Assembly: GCF_003852425.1 (NCBI RefSeq)
Contig: NZ_QAJN01000007.1
Location: 62,001 to 126,000 of the forward strand
Source of the DNA: Paucibacter sp. KBW04
GTDB taxonomy: Bacteria > Pseudomonadota > Gammaproteobacteria > Burkholderiales > Burkholderiaceae_C
DNA: 64,000 nucleotides
Direction: 5' to 3'
Below the pieces are notes generated by a model, which saw only the letters and a program-made list of their open reading frames with translations, had not been told where the DNA came from and did no database searches. Made by a program: the position numbers and the translations under genes. Position 1 is the first letter of the stretch, and the number at the start of each line of letters is the position of its first letter. Below are positions 1 through 9,527 of this stretch, piece after piece.

Positions 1-348
1 AGCAAGGGTGATTGGGGTGCGTCCTTCGGTACCCGCTACTACAGCAGCGTGAAGACCAACTGCTGGGACGTTGACGCAGCTATCGAGTGCAACAACGCAT
101 CAGGCAACTGGAGCGGTGGCACGGGCTTTGATCGCAAGGGTTCCGTGATTTACAACGACCTGAGCGTGAGCTACATGACCCCCTGGAAGGGCAAGCTGAT
201 GGTCGGCGCGAACAATGTGTTCAATGTCAAGCCGCGCATCAACTACGACGCCAACAGCGGCTACGGCGGTAACTCCTCCTCGGCCTCGGTCGACCCGGAT
301 CTGCCAATCGATCGCTTCGTCTGGGTGCGCTACAACCAAGCCTTCTGA
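1..348 (+). CDS. TonB-dependent receptor, C-terminal fragment (5' end outside window)
   Basis: Frame 1 is open from the first base to a TGA at 346-348. The roughly 115 visible residues read like the last strands of an outer-membrane beta-barrel: alternating polar and aromatic residues, a GANNVFN-type motif common in the C-terminal part of TonB-dependent receptors, and a final ...VRYNQAF ending in Phe, the usual BAM-recognition terminus. Two cysteines sit close together (in NCWDVDAAIECNN), as in an extracellular loop disulfide. The family imports siderophores, cobalamin, sugars or peptides using TonB energy. The substrate cannot be told from this fragment. An S9 peptidase follows 170 bases later, so a peptide-uptake role is possible but only inferred. 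Confidence 0.8.
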   Translation, partial: SKGDWGASFGTRYYSSVKTNCWDVDAAIECNNASGNWSGGTGFDRKGSVIYNDLSVSYMTPWKGKLMVGANNVFNVKPRINYDANSGYGGNSSSASVDPDLPIDRFVWVRYNQAF

Positions 349-386
349 TGAACAGGCCCGCAAGGGCCTTGATTTGACGCAAGTCC

Positions 387-421
387 AAGCCCGCACGGCA
401 TCAAGCCCTGCGGGCTTTTTT
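387..421 (+). terminator. Rho-independent terminator after the TonB receptor
   Basis: A 9-base stem (AAGCCCGCA at 387-395 with TGCGGGCTT at 409-417) runs directly into a T-tract that ends at 421. It lies 39 bases after the receptor stop codon and 100 bases before the next gene, so it should separate the two transcripts. Confidence 0.85.
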
Positions 422-521
422 CAGCATGAATGCCATGGGCATCGCAGTTGAGCTTATCGGGGTTTCCTGGGGCTAGGCAAAACAAGCCCAGTTCGCTAAA
501 CCTCAATGCGGAGGAGACAAC

Positions 522-2555
522 ATGTTCAGAAAGAATCCACTCTTAGGCTTCGCCTTGGGCGTCGCATTAGCCATCGCTTCCGCCAGCCTGAAGGCAGCCG
601 AGGCGCCTGTCGGCCCGCCGGCTGCAGCAGGCAAGACAAGCATCACTGACTTCTTTCGCACACCGGATGTGCAAGGTGTCCGTCTGTCGCCGGATGGCAA
701 TCAGTTGCTGGCGATCATCAGAAACGGCAGCGATCATGTCGGCCTTGCGGTTTTCAACATCAAGAACCTCAAGGAATCCAAGGTCATCGTCGCCTCGGAC
801 GAATTGCACGTCGATCGGGCCTACTGGGTTAACCCCCAGCGCATCGTTTTCACGGTCAGAAAACCACCAGGCAAGGAAGATGTAGGGCCTGGTCTTTGGG
901 CCGTGAACAACGACGGTGGTGACCTACGGCAGTTGATTGACCACAGCCGCCGAGCCATGGAAGCCGGCACCTCGATCAAAAACAGAAGCCTGCCCTGGGC
1001 CTGGGGCCTGTTCGCAGTTCTGGACGATGGGAGCGACGACGTCATCGTCGAACAGTTCACCTTTGACACGAAAAGGCAGTTGTCGCGCACGAACTTGGCG
1101 CGCTTGAATACCCGCACTCATGAACGCACGACCCTGGGAACCGGGGCCCCTCTGGGTAGCAAGGACTGGGTGCTTGATCGCCAGGGGGAACCCATGTGGG
1201 CGACGACCCTGATCCAGGGGCAACTCGCGATGTATGTCAAAAAGAGTGCCTCACAGCCTTGGGAAGCGTGGGCCACAAGCCCAGTCGTGCCCGGTCCAGA
1301 AACGGATCCTGTTTGGGTTGGCCCCAACCGCGAGGTCTACGTCTTGAAAAGGCAGTCTGAACAACAGACCTCAGCCTTGTACCGACTGGACGCACAAACA
1401 TGGAAGCCTGAACCCCAGCCTCTTGTTTCCATCAAAGGCTACGACCTGTCGCCCGAGTTCGTCTATGACGCCACTGCCAAGCGCTTGCTTGGCCTTCATT
1501 TCACCGCCGATGCACACAGCAGCGTTTGGTTTGACCCCGCCATGAAGGCAGCTCAGGCTGAGGTCGACAAACTACTCGGGGGCACGGTCAATCTGCTCCA
1601 CTGCAAGCGTTGCCTTTCAAACAGCAACATCTTGGTGGAGGCCTTCTCTGACAGGATGCCCTCCAGTTACTACCTGTATGACCGGGAAAGCAAAGTCCTC
1701 AGCCCAGTGGGCAGTGGTCGCCCCTGGATTGACCCCAAGCAAATGGCGGCCGTAGACGTGCAGCAATTCAATGCCCGAGACGGACTCCCGATCCCGGTGC
1801 AAATCACGGTACCCAAAGCGGCCCCGAAAAAGCCCATGCCAACCGTTGTACTGGTTCATGGCGGCCCTTGGATTCGCGGCAACTATTGGGGCTGGAATCC
1901 GGCGGCGCAGTTCCTCGCTTCCCGCGGCTATCTGGTTGTGGAGCCGGAATTTCGCGGCAGCTCTGGTTACGGCTTCAAGCACTTCCAAGCCGGTTGGAAG
2001 CAGTGGGGCCAAGCCATGCAAGACGACGTGACCGACGCCACACAATGGGCGATTAAGAAAGGGCTGGCGGACCCCAAGCGCATCTGCATCGCCGGCGCCA
2101 GCTACGGCGGCTATGCCACCTTGATGGGCTTGATTCGCGAACCTGATCTCTACAAATGCGGCATCAGCTGGGTCGGTGTCACCGACATCGAGCTGCTCTA
2201 CACCGTCAATTGGAGTGACGCATCCGATGCGTCGAAGGACTACAGCATGCCTGTGTTGATCGGCGATCCAGAGAATCCGGAAGAACTCAAGGCCATGCGG
2301 TCCAACTCGCCGCTGCTGCGCGCTCGAGAGATCAAGCAACCCTTGCTGATGGCCTATGGCTTCGACGACGTACGTGTGCCCGTCGTGCACGGCACCAAGC
2401 TACGCGACGAAATTCAAAGCAATAACAAGCAAGTCGAGTGGGTCGCCTACACCCGCGAGGCCCATGGGTGGACACAGCTGTCCACGCAAGAGGACTTTTG
2501 GGGCCGCGTCGAACGCATGCTTGACAAGCATATCGGCACCAACGCCGCACCCTAG
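522..2555 (+). CDS. Secreted S9 family peptidase (prolyl oligopeptidase / acylaminoacyl-peptidase type)
   Basis: 677 residues with a Sec signal peptide (about residues 1-26, ending ASLKAAEA). The N-terminal half (about 40-400) has the repeated beta-propeller look of S9 peptidases. The C-terminal alpha/beta-hydrolase domain carries the triad: Ser527 in GASYGGY, Asp616 in GFDDVRVP and His648 in EAHGW. The HGGP oxyanion segment is also present. The family cleaves short peptides, often after proline or at blocked N-termini, here presumably in the periplasm. The start is fixed by a strong GGAGGAG site 8 bases upstream. It stands alone between two terminators. Proximity to a TonB receptor suggests peptide scavenging (inference). 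Confidence 0.9.
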   Translation: MFRKNPLLGFALGVALAIASASLKAAEAPVGPPAAAGKTSITDFFRTPDVQGVRLSPDGNQLLAIIRNGSDHVGLAVFNIKNLKESKVIVASDELHVDRAYWVNPQRIVFTVRKPPGKEDVGPGLWAVNNDGGDLRQLIDHSRRAMEAGTSIKNRSLPWAWGLFAVLDDGSDDVIVEQFTFDTKRQLSRTNLARLNTRTHERTTLGTGAPLGSKDWVLDRQGEPMWATTLIQGQLAMYVKKSASQPWEAWATSPVVPGPETDPVWVGPNREVYVLKRQSEQQTSALYRLDAQTWKPEPQPLVSIKGYDLSPEFVYDATAKRLLGLHFTADAHSSVWFDPAMKAAQAEVDKLLGGTVNLLHCKRCLSNSNILVEAFSDRMPSSYYLYDRESKVLSPVGSGRPWIDPKQMAAVDVQQFNARDGLPIPVQITVPKAAPKKPMPTVVLVHGGPWIRGNYWGWNPAAQFLASRGYLVVEPEFRGSSGYGFKHFQAGWKQWGQAMQDDVTDATQWAIKKGLADPKRICIAGASYGGYATLMGLIREPDLYKCGISWVGVTDIELLYTVNWSDASDASKDYSMPVLIGDPENPEELKAMRSNSPLLRAREIKQPLLMAYGFDDVRVPVVHGTKLRDEIQSNNKQVEWVAYTREAHGWTQLSTQEDFWGRVERMLDKHIGTNAAP

Positions 2556-2586
2556 CCTCGGCGTGGGAGGAGCGTTCAGCTGAAAA

Positions 2587-2617
2587 AAGGCGGCGGGCTG
2601 TTGAACACCGCCGCCTT
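2587..2617 (-). terminator. Terminator of the malate synthase gene
   Basis: AAGGCGGCG (2587-2595) pairs with CGCCGCCTT (2609-2617). On the minus strand the stem is followed by a run of T (A-run at 2583-2588 on the plus strand), so it acts as an intrinsic terminator for glcB. It also lies 31 bases after the S9 peptidase stop and may serve both convergent genes. Confidence 0.8.
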
Positions 2618-2644
2618 CCTGATATCAAAGTCCAAGCTTGCGCC

Positions 2645-4822
2645 TCAAGCCTGCGCCTTCACCTTCAAACGCCAAGCATGCAGCAGCGGCTCGGTGTAAC
2701 CGCTGGGCTGTTCCAGCCCCTTGAAGACCAGATCCAGCGCGGCCTGGTAGGCGGCTGAGGTCGTGAAGTGGCCGGCCATGGGCTTGTAGGCCGGGTCGCC
2801 CGCGTTTTGACCGTCGACCACCGCAGCCATGCGCTGAAAGGTTTCATGCACCTGGGCGACGTTGGTGACGCCGTGATGCAGCCAGTTGGCGATGTGCTGG
2901 CTGGAAATGCGCAGGGTGGCGCGGTCTTCCATCAGGCCGATATTGTGGATGTCGGGCACCTTGGAGCAGCCCACGCCCTGGTCCACCCAACGCACCACAT
3001 AACCCAGAATGCCCTGGGCATTGTTGTCCAGCTCCTGCTGCACCTCGGCCGCGCCCCACTCGGCCTTGGCGACCACGGGGATCTGCAGCAATTTGTCCAG
3101 AATCCCGTGGCGTTCGGCATCGGCGTCGATCTTCTCCAACTCCTGCTGCACCGCGGCCACATTGACCTGGTGGTAGTGCAGAGCGTGCAAGGTAGCGGCC
3201 GTCGGTGAAGGCACCCAAGCGGTGTTGGCGCCCGCCTTGGGGTGGGCGATCTTTTGCTCCAACATGGCGGCCATCAGATCGGGCATGGCCCACATGCCCT
3301 TGCCGATCTGGGCGCGGCCACGCAGGCCGCAGGACAAGCCCGTCAGCACATTGCTGCGCTCATAAGCCTGGATCCAGGCGCTGGTTTTCATATCGCCCTT
3401 GCGGAACATGGGGCCGGCCTGCATGGCACTGTGCATCTCATCGCCGGTGCGGTCCAGGAAGCCAGTGTTGATAAAGGCCACCCGGCCCGCGGCTGCGGCG
3501 ATGCAAGCCTTCAGATTCACGCTGGTGCGGCGCTCCTCGTCCATGATGCCCAGCTTGACGGTGTTCTCGGGCAGACCCAGCAAGGCCTCCACGCGGCCGA
3601 ACAACTCCGAAGCAAACGCCACTTCGGCGGGCCCATGCATCTTGGGTTTGACGATGTAAACCGAGCCGGTGCGGCTATTGCCCTTGCGCTGCAGATCGTG
3701 CAGGGCGATGGTGGTGGTGACGACGGCGTCCATGATGCCCTCGGGGATCTCGCGGCCCTCGCCGTAAAGAATCGCCGGGTTCGTCATCAGGTGGCCGACA
3801 TTGCGCACAAACATCAGCGAGCGGCCGTGCAGTTTGACTTCTCCCTGACCATCGGCCGCCGTGTAGACGCGGTCGGCATTGAGGCGGCGGGTGATGGTCT
3901 TGCCGCCCTTCTCCAGCTCCTCGGTCAGCGTGCCTTTCAGAATGCCCAGCCAGTTGCCATAGGCCAGCACCTTGTCCTCGGCATCGACCACGGCCACCGA
4001 GTCTTCCAGATCCAGAATCGTCGAAAGCGCGGCCTCCAGCACCACATCGCTGATGCCGGCCGCATCGCTCTGGCCGATGGGCGTGCTGCGGTCGATTTGG
4101 ATGTCCAGATGCAGGCCGTTGTGGCGCAAGAGCACGGAGCTCGGCGCGGCTGCGTCGCCTTGGTAGCCGACGAACTGACTGGCATCCGCCAGGCCGGTGC
4201 TTGCGCTGCCTTGGGCGATCACCAATGCACCATTCTCAACGCGATAGCCCGTCGCATCCTTGTGTGAACCGCTGGCCAGGGGCGCGGCCTGATCCAGCAC
4301 CTGGCGGGCATAGGCGATCACCTTGGCGCCGCGCACCGGGTTGTAGCGGCCGGCCTTCTCGGCACCATCGGCCTCAGAGATGGCGTCGGTGCCGTAGAGC
4401 GCGTCATACAAAGAACCCCAGCGCGCATTGGCGGCATTGAGGGCATAACGGGCATTCAAGATGGGCACGACCAGTTGCGGGCCGGCTTGAGAAGCCAGCT
4501 CGGCATCCACATTCTGGGTGCTGACCTGCACCGCAGCAGGCGCCGGCACCAGATAGCCGATGCGCTCCAAAAAGGCCCGGTAGGCCGGCATATCGGCGAT
4601 GGGGCCGGGGTGGGCGCGATGCCAGCCGTCCAGCTCGGTCTGCAGGCGATCACGCTCGGCCAGCAAGGCCACATTCTTGGGTGCCAGATCGCGCACGATG
4701 GCGTCGAAACCGGCCCAGAACTTGGCGGACTCCACACCCGTGCCAGGCAAGACCTGACCCTCGATGAATTGATACAGCTGGGTGGCGACTTGCAGACTGT
4801 GCAAGGTGGTGCGTGCGGTCAT
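2645..4822 (-). CDS. glcB: Malate synthase G
   Basis: 725 residues, the normal length of isoform G. The enzyme condenses glyoxylate and acetyl-CoA to malate in the glyoxylate shunt and glycolate use. Family segments are clear: [50 protein letters not shown] and the late [26 protein letters not shown] block. The frame stays open 41 codons further upstream to 4945, but the ATG at 4822 gives the family N-terminus ([11 protein letters not shown]) and has a GAGG site about 10 bases ahead, so I chose it. It is divergent from a LysR-type regulator, which may control it. No glcDEF genes lie nearby. Confidence 0.96.
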   Translation of the reverse strand: MTARTTLHSLQVATQLYQFIEGQVLPGTGVESAKFWAGFDAIVRDLAPKNVALLAERDRLQTELDGWHRAHPGPIADMPAYRAFLERIGYLVPAPAAVQVSTQNVDAELASQAGPQLVVPILNARYALNAANARWGSLYDALYGTDAISEADGAEKAGRYNPVRGAKVIAYARQVLDQAAPLASGSHKDATGYRVENGALVIAQGSASTGLADASQFVGYQGDAAAPSSVLLRHNGLHLDIQIDRSTPIGQSDAAGISDVVLEAALSTILDLEDSVAVVDAEDKVLAYGNWLGILKGTLTEELEKGGKTITRRLNADRVYTAADGQGEVKLHGRSLMFVRNVGHLMTNPAILYGEGREIPEGIMDAVVTTTIALHDLQRKGNSRTGSVYIVKPKMHGPAEVAFASELFGRVEALLGLPENTVKLGIMDEERRTSVNLKACIAAAAGRVAFINTGFLDRTGDEMHSAMQAGPMFRKGDMKTSAWIQAYERSNVLTGLSCGLRGRAQIGKGMWAMPDLMAAMLEQKIAHPKAGANTAWVPSPTAATLHALHYHQVNVAAVQQELEKIDADAERHGILDKLLQIPVVAKAEWGAAEVQQELDNNAQGILGYVVRWVDQGVGCSKVPDIHNIGLMEDRATLRISSQHIANWLHHGVTNVAQVHETFQRMAAVVDGQNAGDPAYKPMAGHFTTSAAYQAALDLVFKGLEQPSGYTEPLLHAWRLKVKAQA
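4748..4761 (+). repeat. Dispersed 14-base motif, copy 1
   Basis: CAAGACCTGACCCT inside glcB, antisense to the gene. The identity with copy 2 extends to 20 bases (4742-4761 and 5928-5947). See the finding on the dispersed motif. Confidence 0.5.
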
Positions 4823-5001
4823 GACGGAAACCTCGGTTGGGCAATTGAGAGCAAAGCGAAGTAAAAGGGACAGACACCCAGAATTTATGTCAGATTCCAC
4901 CCGCGATTGATGACGGCCAGCGCATTGAATACATGCGCAAAACACACGAATAGAAAGAAATATTCACTTTTTCATCGTGACTGGCAGCACAATCAATGGC
5001 C
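4823..5001. promoter_or_regulatory. Divergent glcB / lysR promoter region with a possible dyad
   Basis: This 179-base spacer is more AT-rich than its surroundings and must hold the promoters of both divergent genes. TCAC at 4964-4967 and GTGA at 4977-4980 form a short interrupted dyad just before the regulator start, as an autoregulatory LysR site might. This is a weak signal. I see no clear -35/-10 pair. Confidence 0.3.
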
Positions 5002-5910
5002 ATGGACCGCCTCAAACAGATCGAATCTTTTGTCTCCGTGGCCACCCGCGGCAGCCTCACGGCCGCGGCACAGTTGGAGGGCGTGGCGCCCGCGGTGATG
5101 GGCCGGCGCATCGACGCCCTGGAGGCCCGTTTGGGCGTCAAGCTCTTGTTGCGCACCACCCGGCGCATCACACTGACGAACGAAGGCAGCGCATTTCTTG
5201 AGGATTGCCAGCGCCTGCTGGTGGAGTTCGCCGATGCCGAGGCCAGCGTCAGCGCCGGCGGCGTCAAGGCCAGCGGGCTCTTGCGCATCACCGCGCCGGC
5301 GGGCTTCGGGCGCCGCCATGTGGCGCCCTTGGTGCCGGACTTTCTGGCCCAGCACCCGGAAGTCAGCATCTCGCTGAACCTGAGCGACCGGGTGGTGGAC
5401 ATTGGCGGCGAGGGCTATGACTGCGCCGTGCGCGTGGGCGATCTGCCCGATTCCAGCCTGGTCAGCCTGCGCCTGGCGGACAACCGACGCCTGTGCGTGG
5501 CCACGCCCGCCTATCTGAAGCGCGCCGGCGTGCCCCAGCACCCGGCGGAGCTCTCGCGTCACGCCTGTCTGATGCTCAGTTCGGACGCCAGCCAGACCCG
5601 GGGCTGGGCCTTCAAGGTCGATGGAGAGTTGAGCTATCTGCGCCCCGGCGGCCGCCTGGATTGCAGCGACGGCCAAGTCTTGCATGACTGGTGCTTGCGT
5701 GGCCTGGGTCTGGCCTGGCGCAGCACCTGGGAGGTGGAAGGCGATATCGCCGCCGGCCGTTTGCGCACTGTGCTGGACGACTTTGCCGCCCCGCCCAATG
5801 GCATTTACGCCCTGCTGCCCCAGCGCAAGCATTTACCACTGCGGGTGCGCCTGTGGGTGGACTTTCTCAAGCAAAGCTATGCCCGGCCGGAGTACTGGGG
5901 GCAGCCCTGA
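5002..5910 (+). CDS. LysR family transcriptional regulator
   Basis: About 302 residues, the standard length. The N-terminal winged helix-turn-helix spans residues 1-60 (IESFVSVATRGSLTAAA, then LEARLGVKLLLRTTRRITLT). It is followed by the periplasmic-binding-like effector domain with the usual G(L/I)GLAWRSTWEV segment near residue 240. An ATG two codons earlier (4996) is also possible; I prefer the MDRLKQIES start because it matches the family. It is divergent from glcB across 179 bases, the classic arrangement for a LysR regulator and its target, so control of malate synthase by a C2 metabolite is a reasonable inference. The effector is unknown. Confidence 0.88.
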   Translation: MDRLKQIESFVSVATRGSLTAAAQLEGVAPAVMGRRIDALEARLGVKLLLRTTRRITLTNEGSAFLEDCQRLLVEFADAEASVSAGGVKASGLLRITAPAGFGRRHVAPLVPDFLAQHPEVSISLNLSDRVVDIGGEGYDCAVRVGDLPDSSLVSLRLADNRRLCVATPAYLKRAGVPQHPAELSRHACLMLSSDASQTRGWAFKVDGELSYLRPGGRLDCSDGQVLHDWCLRGLGLAWRSTWEVEGDIAAGRLRTVLDDFAAPPNGIYALLPQRKHLPLRVRLWVDFLKQSYARPEYWGQP

Positions 5911-5933
5911 AATGAAACAGACGCGGGGCCAGG

Positions 5934-5947
5934 CAAGACCTGACCCT
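5934..5947 (+). repeat. Dispersed 14-base motif, copy 2
   Basis: CAAGACCTGACCCT in the space between the convergent lysR and psiF-like genes. Its first 10 bases also form an inverted repeat with TCAGGTCTTG at 5994-6003, which includes the stop codon of the PsiF-repeat gene. Confidence 0.5.
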
Positions 5948-5968
5948 GCGTCTACTTGTGTGAAGTCC

Positions 5969-5987
5969 AAGCTCCGGCAGGAGCTTT
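5969..5987. terminator. Hairpin between convergent genes
   Basis: AAGCTCC (5969-5975), loop GGCA, GGAGCTT (5980-5986) and one more T. A short perfect stem between two convergent stop codons, with only a weak T-tract. It probably acts as a terminator for the LysR gene. Confidence 0.45.
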
Positions 5988-5993
5988 GAACAT

Positions 5994-6305
5994 TCAGGTC
6001 TTGTTGCTGAGGCATTCCTTCATGAAGGCCTTGCGCTCATCGCCCTTCTTGCCCTTGGCATCGGCATTGCAAGTCTTCATCTTCTCTTGCTGAGTCGGCG
6101 TGGCCTTGGCAGACAGGCATTCCTTCATAAAGGCCTTGCGTTCGTCGCCCTTTTTGTCACCGGCGTCCTTGTTGCAAGTGCCCATCTTGGTCTGCTGCTT
6201 GGTCGGCGCGCTGGCGGCCTCAGCGGTCGCGACGGCATGGGCGGGGCCCACCAAAGCGAAGGCAGCAAATGCGGTGGCGGCAGCCAGGCTGATCAGAGAT
6301 TTCAT
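5994..6305 (-). CDS. Secreted PsiF-repeat protein
   Basis: 103 residues. A Sec signal peptide (about residues 1-24, ending GPAHA) precedes a short Ala-rich linker and two near-identical copies of the PsiF repeat, each containing CN.DA..KKGDERKAFMKECLS. Each copy has two cysteines. The fold is named after E. coli PsiF, a phosphate-starvation-inducible protein of unknown biochemical role. The frame is open upstream to 6362, but the ATG at 6305 starts the signal peptide and has an AAAGGAT site, so I chose it. It is convergent with the LysR gene and monocistronic. Confidence 0.85.
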   Translation of the reverse strand: MKSLISLAAATAFAAFALVGPAHAVATAEAASAPTKQQTKMGTCNKDAGDKKGDERKAFMKECLSAKATPTQQEKMKTCNADAKGKKGDERKAFMKECLSNKT

Positions 6306-6396
6306 GAAGAGATCCTTTCTGTGGGGGTAGGTAGGGGCTTGCAGGCTTGAATGTCTTTGCATTCAAGCACGCCAACGCGACAGCCTCAAGAAGGGT

Positions 6397-7770
6397 TTAC
6401 ATGATGCGGCGCGGATGGGCCAATGCCTCGTGCGCCGCGTGCAAACGTCTCACCAAAACCTGGATGAAGCCGCGGTCGAAGCGGTGCTGGCATTCGGGGC
6501 TCAGCTGGGCGATGGATTCGGGCGTGAAGGAGATGGTGATGCACAGCTCGCTGACCTTCACATCCGCGCTGTGCTGGCGCAGGCTGGGGTTGGGAGCGAG
6601 GTAGGCCATCTCGCCCACCGAAGTGCCCTTGCCGAGCGTCGCCACCAGATTGCCCTCGCGAAACACCTCCACCGCGCCCTGCGCAATGATGTGGAAGGTA
6701 TTGCCCTCCTGCCCGCGCTTGAACAAGGCGTGATCGACAGGGAAGCGCCGCCAGCGTGCCCGATGCACCACCTCCCACAACTCCACATCGCCAAAGTCGG
6801 CAAAGAACTCCAGCTCGCGCAACATATTGAAGCGCTCCGAATCTTTCACCTCGTACAGCCTGGCCAGGGGCACCAGCTGCTTGGCCACCAGCTCCGACAG
6901 GCCGCGCCCAAAGGACTCCCAATCGGCATAGCGCTCATTCGGGTGCTTGGCCAAGGCCTTCATGATGACGGCGTCCAGCTCGGCCGTGACGCCGCCGCGC
7001 TGGCCCACCAAGGAGGCCGGTGCTTGGTGATAGATCTGGTGCATCAAAGCCATCTGGCTGGGCGCGTCAAAAGGCGCGCGGCCGGCAATCAGGTGGTAGA
7101 GCACGGCGCCCAGGGCGTAGATATCGGCCCGGCAATCCACATCGCCACCCTCGATCTGCTCGGGCGGCATATAGGCCAGGGAGCCCACCCGGTGCACCTG
7201 GGTCGAATCCGAGCGCAGATTCAGCGCGCTGCCAAAGTCACTAACTTTTACATCGGTTACCTGGCCTTGCGAATCCAGCACGGCCAGCAGATTGGCGGGT
7301 TTGACGTCGCGATGAATGATGCCCTGGCGGAACACATAGGACAGCGCCATGGCGCATTTAAAGCCCAGCTCGACAATCTGATCCAGAGGCAGAAGGCGGT
7401 CGCTGCGGCAGAAGTGCTTGAGCGTCAGGCCTTGGACAAACTCCATCACCAGATAGGGCGAGGCCTCGTCCGGCACCGCGTCCAGGATCTGAACGACATT
7501 GGGATGCTGGAGGCGGCCGGCCAGGGCGGCTTCGGCGGCGTAGAAGCGGTTGCTGTGATCGCTGGCGCCATCCTCCCGGTCGGCCATCGCCCAAGCTCGC
7601 ATGCGCTTGATCGCCACATCCACACCGCGGAACTCATCCCGCGCCAGGAACACATCACTGGTGGCACCCTCACCCAGGCGGCGCATGACCTTGTACTTGC
7701 CGATATAGGCAGGCAGATCCAACTTGGGTTCGATGGGCGACTCGAGGTCCTGCGACATGAGTGTGATCAT
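6397..7770 (-). CDS. Serine/threonine protein kinase with C-terminal cyclic-nucleotide-binding domain
   Basis: 457 residues. Residues 25-290 form a complete Hanks-type kinase: glycine loop RLGEGATSDVF, Lys55 in VAIK, catalytic HRDVKPAN (Asp155), DFG at 178-180 and an MPPE segment in place of APE. Residues about 325-440 look like a cyclic-nucleotide-binding (CRP/PKA regulatory-type) fold, with FKRGQEGNTFHIIAQGAVEVF and SVGEMAYL. No transmembrane segment is seen, so it is probably cytosolic. A kinase fused to a second-messenger sensor suggests phosphorylation gated by cAMP or c-di-GMP (inference). An alternative ATG lies four codons in (7758). Only 20 bases separate it from the divergent argS. 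Confidence 0.88.
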   Translation of the reverse strand: MITLMSQDLESPIEPKLDLPAYIGKYKVMRRLGEGATSDVFLARDEFRGVDVAIKRMRAWAMADREDGASDHSNRFYAAEAALAGRLQHPNVVQILDAVPDEASPYLVMEFVQGLTLKHFCRSDRLLPLDQIVELGFKCAMALSYVFRQGIIHRDVKPANLLAVLDSQGQVTDVKVSDFGSALNLRSDSTQVHRVGSLAYMPPEQIEGGDVDCRADIYALGAVLYHLIAGRAPFDAPSQMALMHQIYHQAPASLVGQRGGVTAELDAVIMKALAKHPNERYADWESFGRGLSELVAKQLVPLARLYEVKDSERFNMLRELEFFADFGDVELWEVVHRARWRRFPVDHALFKRGQEGNTFHIIAQGAVEVFREGNLVATLGKGTSVGEMAYLAPNPSLRQHSADVKVSELCITISFTPESIAQLSPECQHRFDRGFIQVLVRRLHAAHEALAHPRRIM

Positions 7771-7790
7771 AGAACCTTAGAATCACCGCC

Positions 7791-9527
7791 ATGATCCAAG
7801 CCAAGCAAGATTTGCTCGCCGCCCTGGCCGAAGCGATTCAAGAACTCAGTCCCGGCGCCGAACTGGCCGCCGCCTTCGAATCCCCCAAGCAAGCCGCCCT
7901 GGGCGACTTTGCCTGCACGGCCGCCATGCAATTGGCGCGACCGCTGAAAAAGAACCCGCGCGAGCTGGCGCAAGCCTTGATCGACGCCCTACAGCGCCGT
8001 GCCGCCTTCCAGACCTGGGTCGAGAGCCTGGAAATCGCCGGCCCTGGCTTCATCAATATCCGCCTCAAACCCGCCGCCAAGCAGGCCGTGGTCAGCGAGG
8101 TGCTGAGCAGCGCCCAAGACTTCGGCACACAGCCGGCTAACGAGCAGCATGTGATGGTGGAGTTCGTCTCCGCCAACCCCACCGGCCCCCTGCACCTGGG
8201 CCACGCCCGTCAGGCCGCCCTGGGCGATGCCATCTGCAGCCTGTTCCAGACCCAGGGCTCCCAGGTCACCCGCGAGTTCTATTACAACGACGCCGGTGTG
8301 CAGATCGCCACCCTGGCCAACTCCACCCAATGCCGCCTCAAGGGGCTGAAGCCCGGCGACGCCGGCTGGCCCGAGTCGGCCTATAACGGCGACTACATCC
8401 AGGACATCGCCGACGACTTCCTGGCCAAGAAGACCGTCAAGGCCGATGACCGTGAGTTCACCGCCTCGGGCGATATCAACGATCTGGACAGCATCCGCCA
8501 GTTCGCCGTGGCCTATCTGCGCCACGAGCAAGACCTGGACCTGCAGGCCGTGGGTGTCAAGTTCGACAACTACTTCCTCGAGTCCAGCCTCTACCAAACC
8601 GGCGCGGTCGAATCCACCGTCGCCAAGCTGCAAGCCTCGGGCAAGACCTTCGAGGAAGGCGGCGCCCTGTGGCTGCGCACCACCGACTACGGGGACGACA
8701 AGGACCGCGTGATGCGCAAGTCCGACGGCTCCTACACCTACTTCCTGCCCGATGTGGCTTATCACATCAACAAGTTCCAGCGCGGCTACACCAAGTGCAT
8801 CAATGTGCAGGGCACCGACCACCACGGCACCATCGCCCGTGTGCGCGGCGGCCTGCAGGCGGCGGGTGTGGGCATCCCCCAGGGCTTCCCCGACTATGTG
8901 CTGCACAAAATGGTGCTGGTGATGAAGGGCGGCGTGGAGGTCAAACTGTCCAAGCGCGCCGGCTCCTACGTGACCATGCGCGACCTGATCGACTGGACCA
9001 GCCGCGACGCGGTGCGCTTCTTCCTGATCAGCCGCAAGGGCGATACCGAGTTCACCTTCGACATCGACCTGGCCCTGAAGCAGAACGACGAGAACCCCGT
9101 GTTCTACGTGCAGTACGCCCATGCGCGCATCTGCTCGGTGATCCGCAACTGGGTCAGCCGCGGTGGTGACGAGTCCACGCTGAAGAGCGCCGACCTGAGC
9201 CTGCTGACGGCCCCGACCGAAGCCGCCCTGATGCTCAAGCTGGCCGACTACCCCGCCATGCTGAGCCGAGCCGCCGAAGGCCTGGCCCCGCATGATGTGA
9301 CCTTCTATCTGCGCGAGCTGGCCAGCAGCTATCACAGCTACTATGCGGCCGAGCGCGTGCTGGACCAGACGCCCGAGCTGAGCCAAGCCCGGGTGGCCCT
9401 GTTGGCCGCCACCAAACAAGTGCTTGCCAACGCCCTGGCTGTTTTGGGCGTCAGCGCCCCCGAGGTGATGGCACGTGAGGCAGTTGAAGCAGTCGAGACG
9501 GGCACGGCAACAGCGGAGAAGCAATGA
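7791..9527 (+). CDS. argS: Arginyl-tRNA synthetase
   Basis: 578 residues, a full-length class I synthetase that charges tRNA-Arg. The ATP-binding HIGH motif appears as HLGHARQ starting at His135, preceded by the family block [15 protein letters not shown]. The KMSK-like loop is [10 protein letters not shown]. The N-terminal additional domain (residues 1-110) and the C-terminal anticodon-binding DALR domain (from about 450, with AYYAAERVL-like helices) are both present. It leads an operon with a SPOR-domain gene, which begins inside its stop codon (ATGA overlap at 9524-9527). Confidence 0.97.
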   Translation: MIQAKQDLLAALAEAIQELSPGAELAAAFESPKQAALGDFACTAAMQLARPLKKNPRELAQALIDALQRRAAFQTWVESLEIAGPGFINIRLKPAAKQAVVSEVLSSAQDFGTQPANEQHVMVEFVSANPTGPLHLGHARQAALGDAICSLFQTQGSQVTREFYYNDAGVQIATLANSTQCRLKGLKPGDAGWPESAYNGDYIQDIADDFLAKKTVKADDREFTASGDINDLDSIRQFAVAYLRHEQDLDLQAVGVKFDNYFLESSLYQTGAVESTVAKLQASGKTFEEGGALWLRTTDYGDDKDRVMRKSDGSYTYFLPDVAYHINKFQRGYTKCINVQGTDHHGTIARVRGGLQAAGVGIPQGFPDYVLHKMVLVMKGGVEVKLSKRAGSYVTMRDLIDWTSRDAVRFFLISRKGDTEFTFDIDLALKQNDENPVFYVQYAHARICSVIRNWVSRGGDESTLKSADLSLLTAPTEAALMLKLADYPAMLSRAAEGLAPHDVTFYLRELASSYHSYYAAERVLDQTPELSQARVALLAATKQVLANALAVLGVSAPEVMAREAVEAVETGTATAEKQ

